Positions 52,173-60,641 of a DNA stretch of 64,000 nucleotides are shown piece after piece. Position 1 is the first letter of the stretch. Each line of letters opens with the position of its first letter. A program made the translations under genes and the position numbers. Source of the stretch: Massilia sp. PDC64. Its GTDB lineage: Bacteria; Pseudomonadota; Gammaproteobacteria; Burkholderiales; Burkholderiaceae_D. The stretch covers positions 1 to 64,000 of the forward strand of contig NZ_FMZS01000011.1 in the NCBI RefSeq assembly GCF_900101265.1. The letters are read 5' to 3'. The notes below the pieces were generated by a model that saw only the letters and a list, made by a program, of their open reading frames with translations, did no database searches and was not told the DNA's origin.

Positions 52173-54584
52173 CTATAACCCGGCGGCCGGATGCGCACCA
52201 ACACGGACGGGCGCGGCGATCGACGCATCGTTGACGGCCCCCTGCGCCATCGCGTCGGACAGCACCTGCCCCACGACGCCGTCGATGGCGAGCACGCGCG
52301 CGCTGCCGTCGTTCAGGGCCGCCGCCAGCTTGTCGGCCGGCAGGGAAAAGGCTTCGCGCCGTCCTGCGCCGGAAAAGATGAACAGCGTGCGCAGCGGGCT
52401 CACCCACGCCAGCTTGACCTTGCGCGCGCCATCACCCGTGCGGAACTCGAGCCACATGCCGCGCTCCAGGCCGTCGACGGCGGACACCTCGGCCGCCCGC
52501 GCCGCCGCCTGCTCGGCCGCCGCGTTTTCCATCTCGACCTTGCGCAGCGCATCCTGCTGGGCCGCCTGCGCGGCCAGTTCCAGCTGGCGCTCGGGCGACA
52601 GCTCGATGGGCGCGCGCACGATCGCCGCGTGGTATTCGGCCAGGCGGGCGAAGAACTGCAGGCGCTCGGCGTCCTGCCACTTGATCGCATCGAGCCATTT
52701 GTTCAGCGTCTGGAGCAGGCGCGGCAACCGCGCGATCAGGGCCTTGCGCTGCTCCGGCGTGGCCTTCGGCTTGACGCTCCAGATCAGGTCGTCCATGGCC
52801 CGCGTGGCGTTGTCGACGGCGCCCGGGCGGGCATCCTCGATCGTCCACGCGAAAGTCAGCACGGTCGTCCAGCGCTGCTCGAGGAAGCCGCTGACGACGT
52901 CGACGACGTCCCCGGCCCGCACCCGCAGCGCGACGGCGTCGCGGGCCTGGCGCGCAGCGACGTCGTGCTTTTCCCGCTTCAGCGCGCTGGCGACAGGCGC
53001 GGCGAGCGCCGCTTGCTGGGCCGTCTCGTCGGCCGCGATGCCCGCTTCCAGCTCGGCCACGGCACTGGCGAACGCCTCCGGCTGCGCCTCGCCCACGCGC
53101 TCGACGCTGCGGCGCATTGTCTGGAACAGCGGGTCGTCCCGCATTTCTCCCGCTTCTTCTCTCTGATCCCAGCCTAAGCGCGTCATCAGGTCGACGAGGC
53201 GGCGGGCCGGGTGGTCGTGTTCGAAGAAGAAATTATTGTCGAGCAGGGCCGCCTTCAGCACGGGCACCTGCAGGAGTTGCAGCAGTTCGCGCGTGCGGGG
53301 CGGAATACTGTCGTCGAGTAACACGGTCTCGAACACGCGCGACAACAGGTCCAGCGTGCGCTCGTCGCGGCGCGGGAGGCTGCCCTGGGGCAGGCTCTGC
53401 TTCAGGCGCGGCAGGTAGAACACGTTATGCGGCGTGGCGGCGGGCGCCGTTCCTTCGGCCAGCGCCGGCTCGATACGTGCCAGCAGGTCCAGCAGCGGCG
53501 CCGTGCCGCCGAGCTGCGCCAGGGTGCCTTGCACGGCGGCCGACCAGCCGGCCTGGGCGGCGGACGCGCCCTGCCCCGCGCCCGGGGTAGCGACGCCCGG
53601 CGTAGCGACGCCCGGCGTGGCGACACCCGGCACGAACCCCGCGGCGGGTTGCACAACGGCTGCGGACGGGGCCGCGAAGCCCGCCGCCGGTTGCGCGCTC
53701 CCGGCCTTGACGGGCGTGGCCGCAAATGCACCCGCCCCGCTGGGCCGCCAGCCGCCGCCGCTGGACGGCAAGGTGGGCAGGTCGGGAATCAACGGCACGC
53801 CATCGTCGCCGCCGTCATCGCCGAACAGCGTGCGCAGTTGCTCCGCAAGGGCCGCGCGCTGGCCGGCGCGGGCCGCCTTCGCGGCGGCCGCGTCGTCCGT
53901 CTTCTGGATCCGGTAAGCGTCGACCGATCCCGGCTGACCCTCCCTGCGCAGTGCCGCCACGAGGGCGTCGAACAGCGGGCCGAGGTCGAACACGATGTCG
54001 GGGCGCAGCAGGGGCTGGATGAGGCCGTGGGCATCCGTCTCCGGCTCGAACTCGCGCCACGCCTCTTCGATGGCGCCGAGGAAGACGTCGGGTCGGAAAG
54101 GATTGCTGTCCCCGCGCAGCACGCCGCGTCCGAGCAGCATGCCGAGGCGGACAGCCAGCGTGGCCAGTTGGTCGGCGTACTGGATCTCGAAGGGACGGGC
54201 CAGCGCGCCCAGGGCGAGGCGGTTGTCGATTTCTTCCAGCGGCACGAGGTCCAGCGACGCCGCCGCCACGCGGGCAGGCGCGGCCTGCGGGGCAAGGCGG
54301 TCGAGTTCGCGCCGCACCGCCAGGGCGATCGCGCCGGACGCCAGGTGGAAGAACGCGTAGGCATTGTCCTTCAGCAGCCGGGCTGCCTTCACGCGCCGCT
54401 GCACGTCCTGCGGGTCGCCCATGTGCCGGGTCAGGTCGCCCAGCGCGGCGGCCATGCGCGCGGTCATTGCGGTCAGGTGTTCCTTGACATAAGTGTCCGC
54501 GATACCGGCGAGCGCATCCAGCGTCGCCTGTTGCGACGACGCGGCCTTGCGGACGGCCGGGGTCTGGACGGGGCTGGAGGACAT
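52173..54584 (-). CDS. DUF1631 family protein with PilZ-like C-terminus
   Basis: An 803-residue cytosolic protein typical of the betaproteobacterial DUF1631 family. The N-terminal half is helical (HLTAMTARMAAALGDL onward), a low-complexity Ala/Gly/Pro linker covers about 255-350 including three GVATP repeats, and the C-terminal half contains HNVFYLPRLKQSLPQGSL and a final domain (GLERGMWLEFRTGD, then KLAWVSPLRTLFIF) that looks like a degenerate PilZ fold. PilZ domains often bind c-di-GMP, but the RxxxR signature is not evident here, so binding is uncertain. ATG at 54584 with AGAAGGACC upstream; an in-frame extension of 17 codons is rejected. Confidence 0.8.
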   Translation of the reverse strand: MSSSPVQTPAVRKAASSQQATLDALAGIADTYVKEHLTAMTARMAAALGDLTRHMGDPQDVQRRVKAARLLKDNAYAFFHLASGAIALAVRRELDRLAPQAAPARVAAASLDLVPLEEIDNRLALGALARPFEIQYADQLATLAVRLGMLLGRGVLRGDSNPFRPDVFLGAIEEAWREFEPETDAHGLIQPLLRPDIVFDLGPLFDALVAALRREGQPGSVDAYRIQKTDDAAAAKAARAGQRAALAEQLRTLFGDDGGDDGVPLIPDLPTLPSSGGGWRPSGAGAFAATPVKAGSAQPAAGFAAPSAAVVQPAAGFVPGVATPGVATPGVATPGAGQGASAAQAGWSAAVQGTLAQLGGTAPLLDLLARIEPALAEGTAPAATPHNVFYLPRLKQSLPQGSLPRRDERTLDLLSRVFETVLLDDSIPPRTRELLQLLQVPVLKAALLDNNFFFEHDHPARRLVDLMTRLGWDQREEAGEMRDDPLFQTMRRSVERVGEAQPEAFASAVAELEAGIAADETAQQAALAAPVASALKREKHDVAARQARDAVALRVRAGDVVDVVSGFLEQRWTTVLTFAWTIEDARPGAVDNATRAMDDLIWSVKPKATPEQRKALIARLPRLLQTLNKWLDAIKWQDAERLQFFARLAEYHAAIVRAPIELSPERQLELAAQAAQQDALRKVEMENAAAEQAAARAAEVSAVDGLERGMWLEFRTGDGARKVKLAWVSPLRTLFIFSGAGRREAFSLPADKLAAALNDGSARVLAIDGVVGQVLSDAMAQGAVNDASIAAPVRVGAHPAAGL
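53581..53625. repeat. In-frame 15-bp tandem repeat in the DUF1631 gene
   Basis: Three consecutive 15-base units of the type CCCGGCGTAGCGACG (53581, 53596, 53611), with one or two differences, encode GVATP repeats at about residues 320-334 in the flexible linker. Copy number is likely to vary between strains. Confidence 0.85.
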
Positions 54585-54902
54585 GGTCCTTCTATTGTGG
54601 CACATAATTTCCAGATGGCAATAGAAATCGTTCAACCGGCCACGTGCCCAGGAAAATGCTTATGCTATTGAAGAGACGATCAACTAACGTAAAACGCTAT
54701 GTTGCGCCGCAAAATACGGTTGCCCGCGAATAAGAATATGCGAAATACGTGTTTGTGGAGAAAATTATTGCTAGCGTAATGCGTGTAGTCCTACAAGTGG
54801 TCAAGAGGTGGTCCGATACCCGTTCAATTGTCGCGCTCGCATCATTGCACTACCGAAATCGCTTCGGTAAGCAAGACATCTCCACTATCGAAAGGAATGA
54901 TC
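54585..54902. other. AT-rich divergent spacer
   Basis: A 318-base gap between the DUF1631 gene (minus) and the small KGG-type gene (plus), clearly lower in GC than the rest of the window. It must carry promoters for both. I see no confident promoter: TTGTGG near 54752 with GTAATG 17 bases on is weak. No open frame, tRNA or hairpin of note was seen. Confidence 0.5.
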
Positions 54903-55121
54903 ATGGCTTCGAACAAAAATTCTTCGCGCTCGGGCAACCAGGGCGGCTCCCACGAACAACACGTCAAGGCTGGCCAGCAAAGCCACAAGAACGACGGCAA
55001 CAAGCAGTCGGGTTCCGGTTCGGGCTCGCGTTCGGGCGGCTCGGGCGGCACCCGCGGCGGCACCCCGGAGCAGCATGCCGAGGCTGGCCGTCAAAGCCAC
55101 AAGAACGACAAGAAGCGCTGA
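54903..55121 (+). CDS. Small KGG-type stress protein (YciG/GsiB-like)
   Basis: A 72-residue, very hydrophilic, disordered protein rich in Ser, Gly, Lys and His. It contains two copies of a motif: GGSHEQHVKAGQQSHKND and GGTPEQHAEAGRQSHKND, separated by an SG-rich linker. The pattern resembles the KGG repeats of YciG and GsiB stress proteins, with QSH in place of the KGG core. Such proteins accumulate in stationary phase or stress; the molecular role is unclear. The ATG at 54903 has AAAGGA at good distance; the ATG two codons upstream is too close. It has its own terminator, so it is a single-gene unit. Confidence 0.75.
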   Translation: MASNKNSSRSGNQGGSHEQHVKAGQQSHKNDGNKQSGSGSGSRSGGSGGTRGGTPEQHAEAGRQSHKNDKKR

Positions 55122-55144
55122 TCGCGGCGCTTCGGAAGGTCGAA

Positions 55145-55185
55145 AGAGCCTGGCGCGGGAGACTGCGACAGGCTCTCTGCTTTTT
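55145..55185 (+). terminator. Intrinsic terminator after the KGG-type gene
   Basis: Stem AGAGCCTG / CAGGCTCT (55145-55152 and 55169-55176, 16-base loop), then CTGC and TTTTT. It ends at the stop codon of the convergent ClpP-like gene and so closes the plus-strand transcript. Confidence 0.75.
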
Positions 55186-55742
55186 CAGATATTGCGCAGG
55201 TACGCGCCTTTGGGCGGCGCGAAATCGCGGATGTCGTCGATCATGCCCGCCGCCTTCGCATCGCGCGCGTTCAGGTGCAGGTCGCCGTACTGGTGGATAC
55301 CCCACTGCTCGGGCGTCAGCTCGATGTGCTTGCGCAGGATGGATTCCGTGCGCGCATCGTCGGCCCGCAGGCCCTCGACGATGATGTTGAGCGCATCCGG
55401 ACGCGACCCCGGCGAGGCCGTCGCATGCGATTTGTGGATCATGAAGCGCGCCGTCTCGCTCGCATAGCGCTGCTTGCCCGCCAGGAACAGGATCACCGCG
55501 ATCGACGCGACGGCGCCGCCGTTGTACATGATGCAGTTGACGGGGGCGTTGGCCAGGAAGTTGTACAGGCACAGGCCGTCGCTCACATACCCGCCGTTCG
55601 ATTGCACGAGGATGTGCGCCGTCTCCAGGCCGTCGTCGTTCATGCCGGCCACCGCCTCGAAGACGCGATGCACCATGTCGCTGTTCACGTCGCCGGACAG
55701 GGTGAAGTACCCTTCCTTCTGTTTTGCTTGATCTTCGCTCAT
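55185..55742 (-). CDS. ClpP-like serine peptidase (divergent)
   Basis: A 185-residue protein with the ClpP/crotonase fold. The catalytic triad can be placed as S80 (GGAVASIAVILF), H103 (ARFMIHKSHA) and D154 (YGDLHLNARDAKAAGMIDDI). It is shorter and more divergent than the housekeeping ClpP. The N-terminal loop region that contacts ClpX/ClpA, and the IGF-type docking features, cannot be recognised, so ATPase partnership is uncertain. No clpX or tig is adjacent. ATG at 55742. It is divergent from the gcv riboswitch. Best called a ClpP paralogue; the housekeeping clpP is expected elsewhere. Confidence 0.8.
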   Translation of the reverse strand: MSEDQAKQKEGYFTLSGDVNSDMVHRVFEAVAGMNDDGLETAHILVQSNGGYVSDGLCLYNFLANAPVNCIMYNGGAVASIAVILFLAGKQRYASETARFMIHKSHATASPGSRPDALNIIVEGLRADDARTESILRKHIELTPEQWGIHQYGDLHLNARDAKAAGMIDDIRDFAPPKGAYLRNI

Positions 55743-55843
55743 AGTGGGTCTCTTCTGTCACAAGGGTCGTAGGGCAAGTGTAACAAAACACGTCCGCAGG
55801 CCGATGGTGCCTTACTGCAATCGTGTGCCCCTCCCCCTCTGGA

Positions 55844-55872
55844 TTGACTTCCCGTCACCACTGACATAGACT
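55844..55872 (+). promoter_or_regulatory. Promoter of the gcv operon
   Basis: TTGACT (55844-55849) and TAGACT (55867-55872) are 17 bases apart. Transcription would begin near 55879, just before the first riboswitch aptamer, which supports the assignment. Confidence 0.65.
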
Positions 55873-55882
55873 TCGCAGTCTT

Positions 55883-56066
55883 GACCGGGAGAGCGCAGCG
55901 CAGGCTGCCGCCGAAGGGGCATTACCCAAAAACTCTCAGGCAACCGGACCGGTCAGGGGCTGTCGCGCGACGCGCGGCGGACCAACTCTGGAGAGTGGCC
56001 TCACGGCCCACCGAAGGGGCAGGCGACAACAGCTGTCGCTATCTCTCAGGTACCGAGGACAGAGGG
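55883..56066 (+). promoter_or_regulatory. Tandem glycine riboswitch
   Basis: Two glycine aptamers in series. Aptamer 1 is closed by GACCGG (55883-55888) with CCGGTC (55949-55954) and contains GAGAGC, CCGAAGGGGC and AACTCTCAGGCA. Aptamer 2 is closed by CTCTG (55986-55990) with CAGAG (56060-56064) and contains GGAGAGTG, CCGAAGGGGC and ATCTCTCAGGTACCGAGGAC. These are the class consensus elements. About 60 bases separate it from the gcvT start. Glycine binding should turn the operon on so that excess glycine is degraded; no obvious terminator is seen in the linker, so control may be at translation. Confidence 0.93.
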
Positions 56067-56124
56067 GTGCGAATGCATGCGGACGACCGCGTGCGCGACC
56101 CCATTTTCTGCCGAGGAACCATCC

Positions 56125-57249
56125 ATGACGCTCAAAGCGACCCCGCTCAATTCCGTACACCGTGCCGCCGGCGCCAAGATGGTCGACTTCGGCGGCTGGG
56201 ACATGCCCGTCAACTACGGCTCCCAGATCGAAGAACACAATGCCGTGCGCGGCGATGCCGGCATGTTCGACGTGTCCCACATGTGCGTCGTCGACCTGAA
56301 AGGCGCCAATGTGCGCGCGTTCCTGCGCGGCCTGCTCGCCAACAACGTCGACAAGCTGCAGGCACCAGGCAAGGCCCTGTACTCGTGCATGCTGAATCCG
56401 CAGGGCGGCGTCATCGACGACCTGATCGTCTACTACTTTGCCGAAGACTGGTTCCGCCTCGTCGTCAATGCCGGCACGGCCGAGAAGGACATCGCCTGGA
56501 TCCGTGAGCAGAACGATGCGACGGGCAGCGGCCTGTCGATCACGCCACGCCGCTCGGACCTGAGCGATGACGGCATCGCCCTCGTCGCCGTGCAGGGCCC
56601 GAACGCCCGCGCGAAAGTGTGGCACGTCGTGCCGCAGACGCAGGCGCCGTCGGAAGGCCTGAAACCGTTCAACGCCGTGATCGTGCACGACACCCCGTTC
56701 GGCGAACTGATGGTCGCCCGCACCGGCTACACGGGCGAGGACGGCTTCGAGATCGGCGTGCCGGCCGGCCAGGTCGAGGCGCTGTGGAACGCCCTCGCCG
56801 CCGCCGGCGTCAAGCCGGCCGGCCTGGGCGCGCGCGACACGCTGCGCCTGGAAGCCGGCATGAACCTGTACGGCCAGGACATGGACGACAACGTCTCGCC
56901 GCTGGACGCCGGCCTCGCATGGACCGTCGACCTCGCGTCGGAACGCGATTTCATCGGCAAGGCCGCCCTGCAACAGAACGGCCAGAAGCAGAACTTCGTC
57001 GGTCTGATCCTGCGCGAAAAAGGCGGCATCCTGCGCGCCCACCAGAAGGTCGTGGCCGCATCCGGCAATGCCGGCGAAATCACGAGCGGCACGTTCAGCC
57101 CGTCCATGCAGCAGGCGATCGCGCTGGCGCGCGTGCCGCTGGACGTCGCCATCGGCGACACGGTCCATGTGGAAATCCGTGACAAGAAACTGGCGGCATC
57201 CGTCGTCAAGCTGCCGTTCGTGCGTAACGGCAAGATCCTGGCTTCCTGA
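56125..57249 (+). CDS. gcvT: Glycine cleavage system T protein (aminomethyltransferase)
   Basis: GcvT transfers the methylene from the aminomethyl-lipoyl H protein to tetrahydrofolate and releases ammonia. The 374-residue protein has VHRAAGAKMVDFGGWDMPVN at the N-terminus, the folate-binding core ISYTG-type segment as ARTGYTGEDGFEIGVPAGQ, and LGARDTLRLEAGMNLYGQDM. ATG at 56125 (MTLKATPLNSVHR) with GAGGAACC upstream. It is the first gene after the glycine riboswitch. Confidence 0.97.
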   Translation: MTLKATPLNSVHRAAGAKMVDFGGWDMPVNYGSQIEEHNAVRGDAGMFDVSHMCVVDLKGANVRAFLRGLLANNVDKLQAPGKALYSCMLNPQGGVIDDLIVYYFAEDWFRLVVNAGTAEKDIAWIREQNDATGSGLSITPRRSDLSDDGIALVAVQGPNARAKVWHVVPQTQAPSEGLKPFNAVIVHDTPFGELMVARTGYTGEDGFEIGVPAGQVEALWNALAAAGVKPAGLGARDTLRLEAGMNLYGQDMDDNVSPLDAGLAWTVDLASERDFIGKAALQQNGQKQNFVGLILREKGGILRAHQKVVAASGNAGEITSGTFSPSMQQAIALARVPLDVAIGDTVHVEIRDKKLAASVVKLPFVRNGKILAS

Positions 57250-57299
57250 TCAAACAACACTATACTTACCGCACCATCCATCACTACGGAGTTACGCAC

Positions 57300-57680
57300 A
57301 TGAACATCCCAGCCGACCTGAAGTACACCGAGTCCCACGAGTGGGTCCGCCAGGAGGCCGACGGCACCCTGACCGTGGGCATCACCGAATACGCGCAGGA
57401 CGCCCTGGGCGACATCGTGTTCGTCGAACTGCCGCAGGTCGGCAAGACCTTCACCGCCGGCGACGACGCCGCCGTCGTGGAATCCGTCAAGGCCGCCAGC
57501 GACATCTACGCCCCGGTCTCGGGCACGGTCACCGCCGTGAACCAGGCCACGGCCGACGCGCCGGACTCGATCAACGCGAACGCCTACGATGCATGGCTGT
57601 TCAAGCTGCAGCCGTCGGACCCGTCCGCCATCAACAACCTGCTCGACGCGGCTGCCTACGGCAAGACCACCGAAGGATGA
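57300..57680 (+). CDS. gcvH: Glycine cleavage system H protein
   Basis: GcvH shuttles the aminomethyl group on a lipoyl arm among P, T and L proteins. The 126-residue protein has YTESHEWVRQEADGTLTVGI at the start and the lipoylation lysine K64 in VVESVKAASDIYAPVSG. ATG at 57300 with GGAG 8-9 bases upstream. It is 50 bases after gcvT. Confidence 0.97.
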   Translation: MNIPADLKYTESHEWVRQEADGTLTVGITEYAQDALGDIVFVELPQVGKTFTAGDDAAVVESVKAASDIYAPVSGTVTAVNQATADAPDSINANAYDAWLFKLQPSDPSAINNLLDAAAYGKTTEG

Positions 57681-57689
57681 TTGTATTAC

Positions 57690-57719
57690 CCGTCGTTCCC
57701 GCGAAAGCGGGAGCGACGG
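57690..57719. repeat. REP-like palindromic element between gcvH and gcvP
   Basis: A 13-bp stem (arms 57690-57702 and 57707-57719, one T-G wobble) with a GAAA tetraloop. The core TTCCCGCGAAAGCGGGA is the motif of a dispersed palindromic family common in beta- and gammaproteobacteria. No second copy is seen in this window. In the mRNA it would form a stable hairpin that may separate gcvH and gcvP expression or protect the upstream RNA. Confidence 0.75.
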
Positions 57720-57760
57720 ATCGAAGTAGCATCCGCCGATTCTTTCATTTCGCTCCCATC

Positions 57761-60640
57761 ATGACCCGCACCAGCCTGACCCAACTCGAAGCACGCGATG
57801 GCTTCATCCCGCGCCACATCGGCCCGTCCGAATCCGAACAGGCGGCCATGCTGTCCGTCCTCGGCTACGCCTCGCGCGCCGAGCTGATCGACGCCGTCGT
57901 TCCCGCCAACATCCGCCGCAAGGACAAGCTGGACCTGGGCCAGTTCTTCGAGCCGCTGCCCGAGCAGGCCGCACTCGCGAAGCTGAAAGGCATCGCGGCG
58001 CAGAACAAGGTCATGAAGTCGCTGATCGGCCAGGGCTACTACGGCACCCACACGCCGCCCGTCATCCTGCGCAACATCTTCGAAAACCCGGCCTGGTACA
58101 CCGCCTACACGCCGTACCAGCCGGAGATCTCGCAGGGCCGCCTGGAAGCCATCCTGAACTTCCAGCAGGTCATCACCGACCTCACCGGCATGGGCATCGC
58201 CAACGCGTCGATGCTGGACGAAGGCACCGCGGCCGCCGAAGCGATGACGCTGATCCAGCGCGTCGGCAAGTCGCAATCGAAAGTGTTCTACGTCGCCGAC
58301 GACGTGCTGCCGCAGACGCTGGAAGTCGTGCAGACCCGTGCGCTGCCGATCGGCGTCGAAGTGCGCACCGTCGCCGCCGCCGACGTCGAGAACCTCACGG
58401 AATCGTGCTTCGGCGTCCTGCTGCAATACCCGGGCGTGAACGGCGACGTGCGCGACTACCGCGCGGCCGTCGAGAAGCTGCATGCGGCCGGCGCGATGGT
58501 CGTCGTCGCCGCCGACCTGCTGTCGCTGACCGTCCTCACGCCGCCGGGCGAATGGGGCGCCGACGTCGTCGTCGGCAACAGCCAGCGCTTCGGCGTGCCG
58601 CTCGGCTTCGGCGGCCCGCACGCGGGCTACCTGGCCACGCGCGACGAGTACAAGCGCAGCATGGCGGGCCGCCTGGCCGGCGTCACCATCGACGCCCAGG
58701 GCAACCCGGCCTACCGCCTCGCGCTGCAGACGCGCGAACAGCACATCCGCCGCGAAAAGGCGACGTCGAACATCTGCACGGCGCAGGTGCTGCTGGCCGT
58801 GATGGCCTCGATGTACGCCGTCTACCACGGCCCGAAAGGCCTCGAGCAGATCGCCCGCCGCGTGCACCGCTACACGGGCATCCTCGCCACCGCGCTGAAG
58901 GGTCTCGGCTTCCAGCTGGCCAATGAAACGTACTTCGACACGCTGACCGTCATTGCCGACAACGCCGACGAGATCCACCGCGTCGCGAACGACAATGGCG
59001 TCAACCTGCGCCGCATCGATGCGCGCCATGTGGGCATCTCGCTGGACGAGACGATCACCCGCGACGACATCGCGCTGCTGGTCAGGATCTTCGGCGGCGC
59101 CGACATCGACTTCGACACGCTGGACAAGGACGCGCAGGATGCGTACCCGGCAGGGCTGGCCCGCACGAGCGCCTACCTGACGCACCCGACGTTCAACCGC
59201 TACCACGCCGAGCACGAGATGCTGCGCTACCTGCGCGCGCTGGCCGACAAGGACCTGGCCCTCGACCGCACGATGATCCCGCTGGGTTCGTGCACGATGA
59301 AGCTGAACGCGACGTCCGAGATGATCCCCGTGACGTGGCCGGAATTCTCGAACATCCACCCGTTCGCGCCGGAAGACCAGACCGTCGGCTACCGCGAGAT
59401 GATCGGCCAGCTGGAAGCGATGCTGTGCGCCGTCACGGGCTACGCGGGCGTGTCGCTGCAGCCGAACGCCGGCTCGCAGGGCGAGTACGCGGGCCTGCTG
59501 ATCATCCAGAAGTACCACCAGTCGCGCGGCGAAGGCCACCGCAACATCTGCCTGATCCCATCGTCCGCGCACGGCACGAACCCGGCATCCGCCAACATGG
59601 TGGGCATGAAGGTCGTCGTGACCGCGTGCGACGCCAACGGCAACGTGGACCTCGCGGACCTGAAGAAGAAGGCCGAGGAACACAGCGCCAACCTGGCGTG
59701 CGTGATGGTCACCTACCCGTCCACGCACGGCGTGTTCGAGGAAGGCATCAAGGAACTGTGCGAGATCGTGCATGCGCACGGCGGCCAGGTCTATGTCGAC
59801 GGCGCCAACATGAACGCGCTGGTCGGCGTGGCCGGTCCGGGCCTGTTCGGCGGCGACGTCAGCCACCTGAACCTGCATAAAACCTTCTGCATCCCGCACG
59901 GCGGCGGCGGTCCGGGCGTGGGTCCGGTCGCGGTGGCCGAGCACCTCGTGCCGTTCCTGCCGAACCAGGCCTCGACGGGCTACCAGCGCGGCGAGCAGGG
60001 CATCGGCGCCGTCAGCTCGGCCGCGTACGGCTCCGCATCGATCCTGCCGATCTCGTGGATGTACATCGCGATGATGGGCGCGGAAGGCCTGACGGCAGCG
60101 ACGGAAACGGCGATCCTGAATGCGAACTACATCGCACGCCGCCTGGCCCCGCACTATCCGGTGCTGTACACGGGCCACGACGGCCTCGTCGCGCACGAGT
60201 GCATCATCGACCTGCGCCCGCTGCAGGATGCCACCGGCATCAGCAACGAGGACGTCGCGAAGCGCCTGATGGACTTCGGCTTCCACGCCCCGACGATGAG
60301 CTTCCCGGTGCCGGGCACCCTGATGATCGAGCCGACCGAGTCGGAATCGAAGGCGGAGCTGGACCGTTTCATCGAGGCGATGATCTGCATCCACGCGGAG
60401 ATCGTGAAGGTGGAGCGCGGCGAGTACGACCGCATGGACAACCCGCTGAAGGGCGCGCCGCACACGGCGGAAGTCGTCACGGCGGACGACTGGCAGCACA
60501 CCTATTCGCGCGAAGTGGCCGCCTTCCCGGTGCCGTCGCTGCGCAAGAAGAAGTACTGGCCGCCGGTCGGCCGCGCCGACAACGCGTACGGCGACCGTAA
60601 CCTCTTCTGCGGTTGCGCACCGATCGAAGACTACGAATAA
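57761..60640 (+). CDS. gcvP: Glycine dehydrogenase (decarboxylating), P protein
   Basis: GcvP decarboxylates glycine with PLP and loads the aminomethyl group on GcvH. The single-chain 959-residue form is present, with two aminotransferase-like halves. The PLP lysine is K707 in NLHKTFCIPHGGGGPG, and IPLGSCTMKLNATSEM marks the start of the second half. The ATG at 57761 (MTRTSLTQLEARDGFIPRHI) matches the family N-terminus, but no purine-rich ribosome site precedes it; a REP-like hairpin lies in the 80-base gap after gcvH. The lipoamide dehydrogenase is shared and encoded elsewhere. Confidence 0.97.
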   Translation: MTRTSLTQLEARDGFIPRHIGPSESEQAAMLSVLGYASRAELIDAVVPANIRRKDKLDLGQFFEPLPEQAALAKLKGIAAQNKVMKSLIGQGYYGTHTPPVILRNIFENPAWYTAYTPYQPEISQGRLEAILNFQQVITDLTGMGIANASMLDEGTAAAEAMTLIQRVGKSQSKVFYVADDVLPQTLEVVQTRALPIGVEVRTVAAADVENLTESCFGVLLQYPGVNGDVRDYRAAVEKLHAAGAMVVVAADLLSLTVLTPPGEWGADVVVGNSQRFGVPLGFGGPHAGYLATRDEYKRSMAGRLAGVTIDAQGNPAYRLALQTREQHIRREKATSNICTAQVLLAVMASMYAVYHGPKGLEQIARRVHRYTGILATALKGLGFQLANETYFDTLTVIADNADEIHRVANDNGVNLRRIDARHVGISLDETITRDDIALLVRIFGGADIDFDTLDKDAQDAYPAGLARTSAYLTHPTFNRYHAEHEMLRYLRALADKDLALDRTMIPLGSCTMKLNATSEMIPVTWPEFSNIHPFAPEDQTVGYREMIGQLEAMLCAVTGYAGVSLQPNAGSQGEYAGLLIIQKYHQSRGEGHRNICLIPSSAHGTNPASANMVGMKVVVTACDANGNVDLADLKKKAEEHSANLACVMVTYPSTHGVFEEGIKELCEIVHAHGGQVYVDGANMNALVGVAGPGLFGGDVSHLNLHKTFCIPHGGGGPGVGPVAVAEHLVPFLPNQASTGYQRGEQGIGAVSSAAYGSASILPISWMYIAMMGAEGLTAATETAILNANYIARRLAPHYPVLYTGHDGLVAHECIIDLRPLQDATGISNEDVAKRLMDFGFHAPTMSFPVPGTLMIEPTESESKAELDRFIEAMICIHAEIVKVERGEYDRMDNPLKGAPHTAEVVTADDWQHTYSREVAAFPVPSLRKKKYWPPVGRADNAYGDRNLFCGCAPIEDYE

Positions 60641-60641
60641 A

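Noticed and set aside
53581..53625. Possible CRISPR or regulatory repeat array
   Set aside because: Units are 15 bases, contiguous without spacers and in frame within a coding linker.
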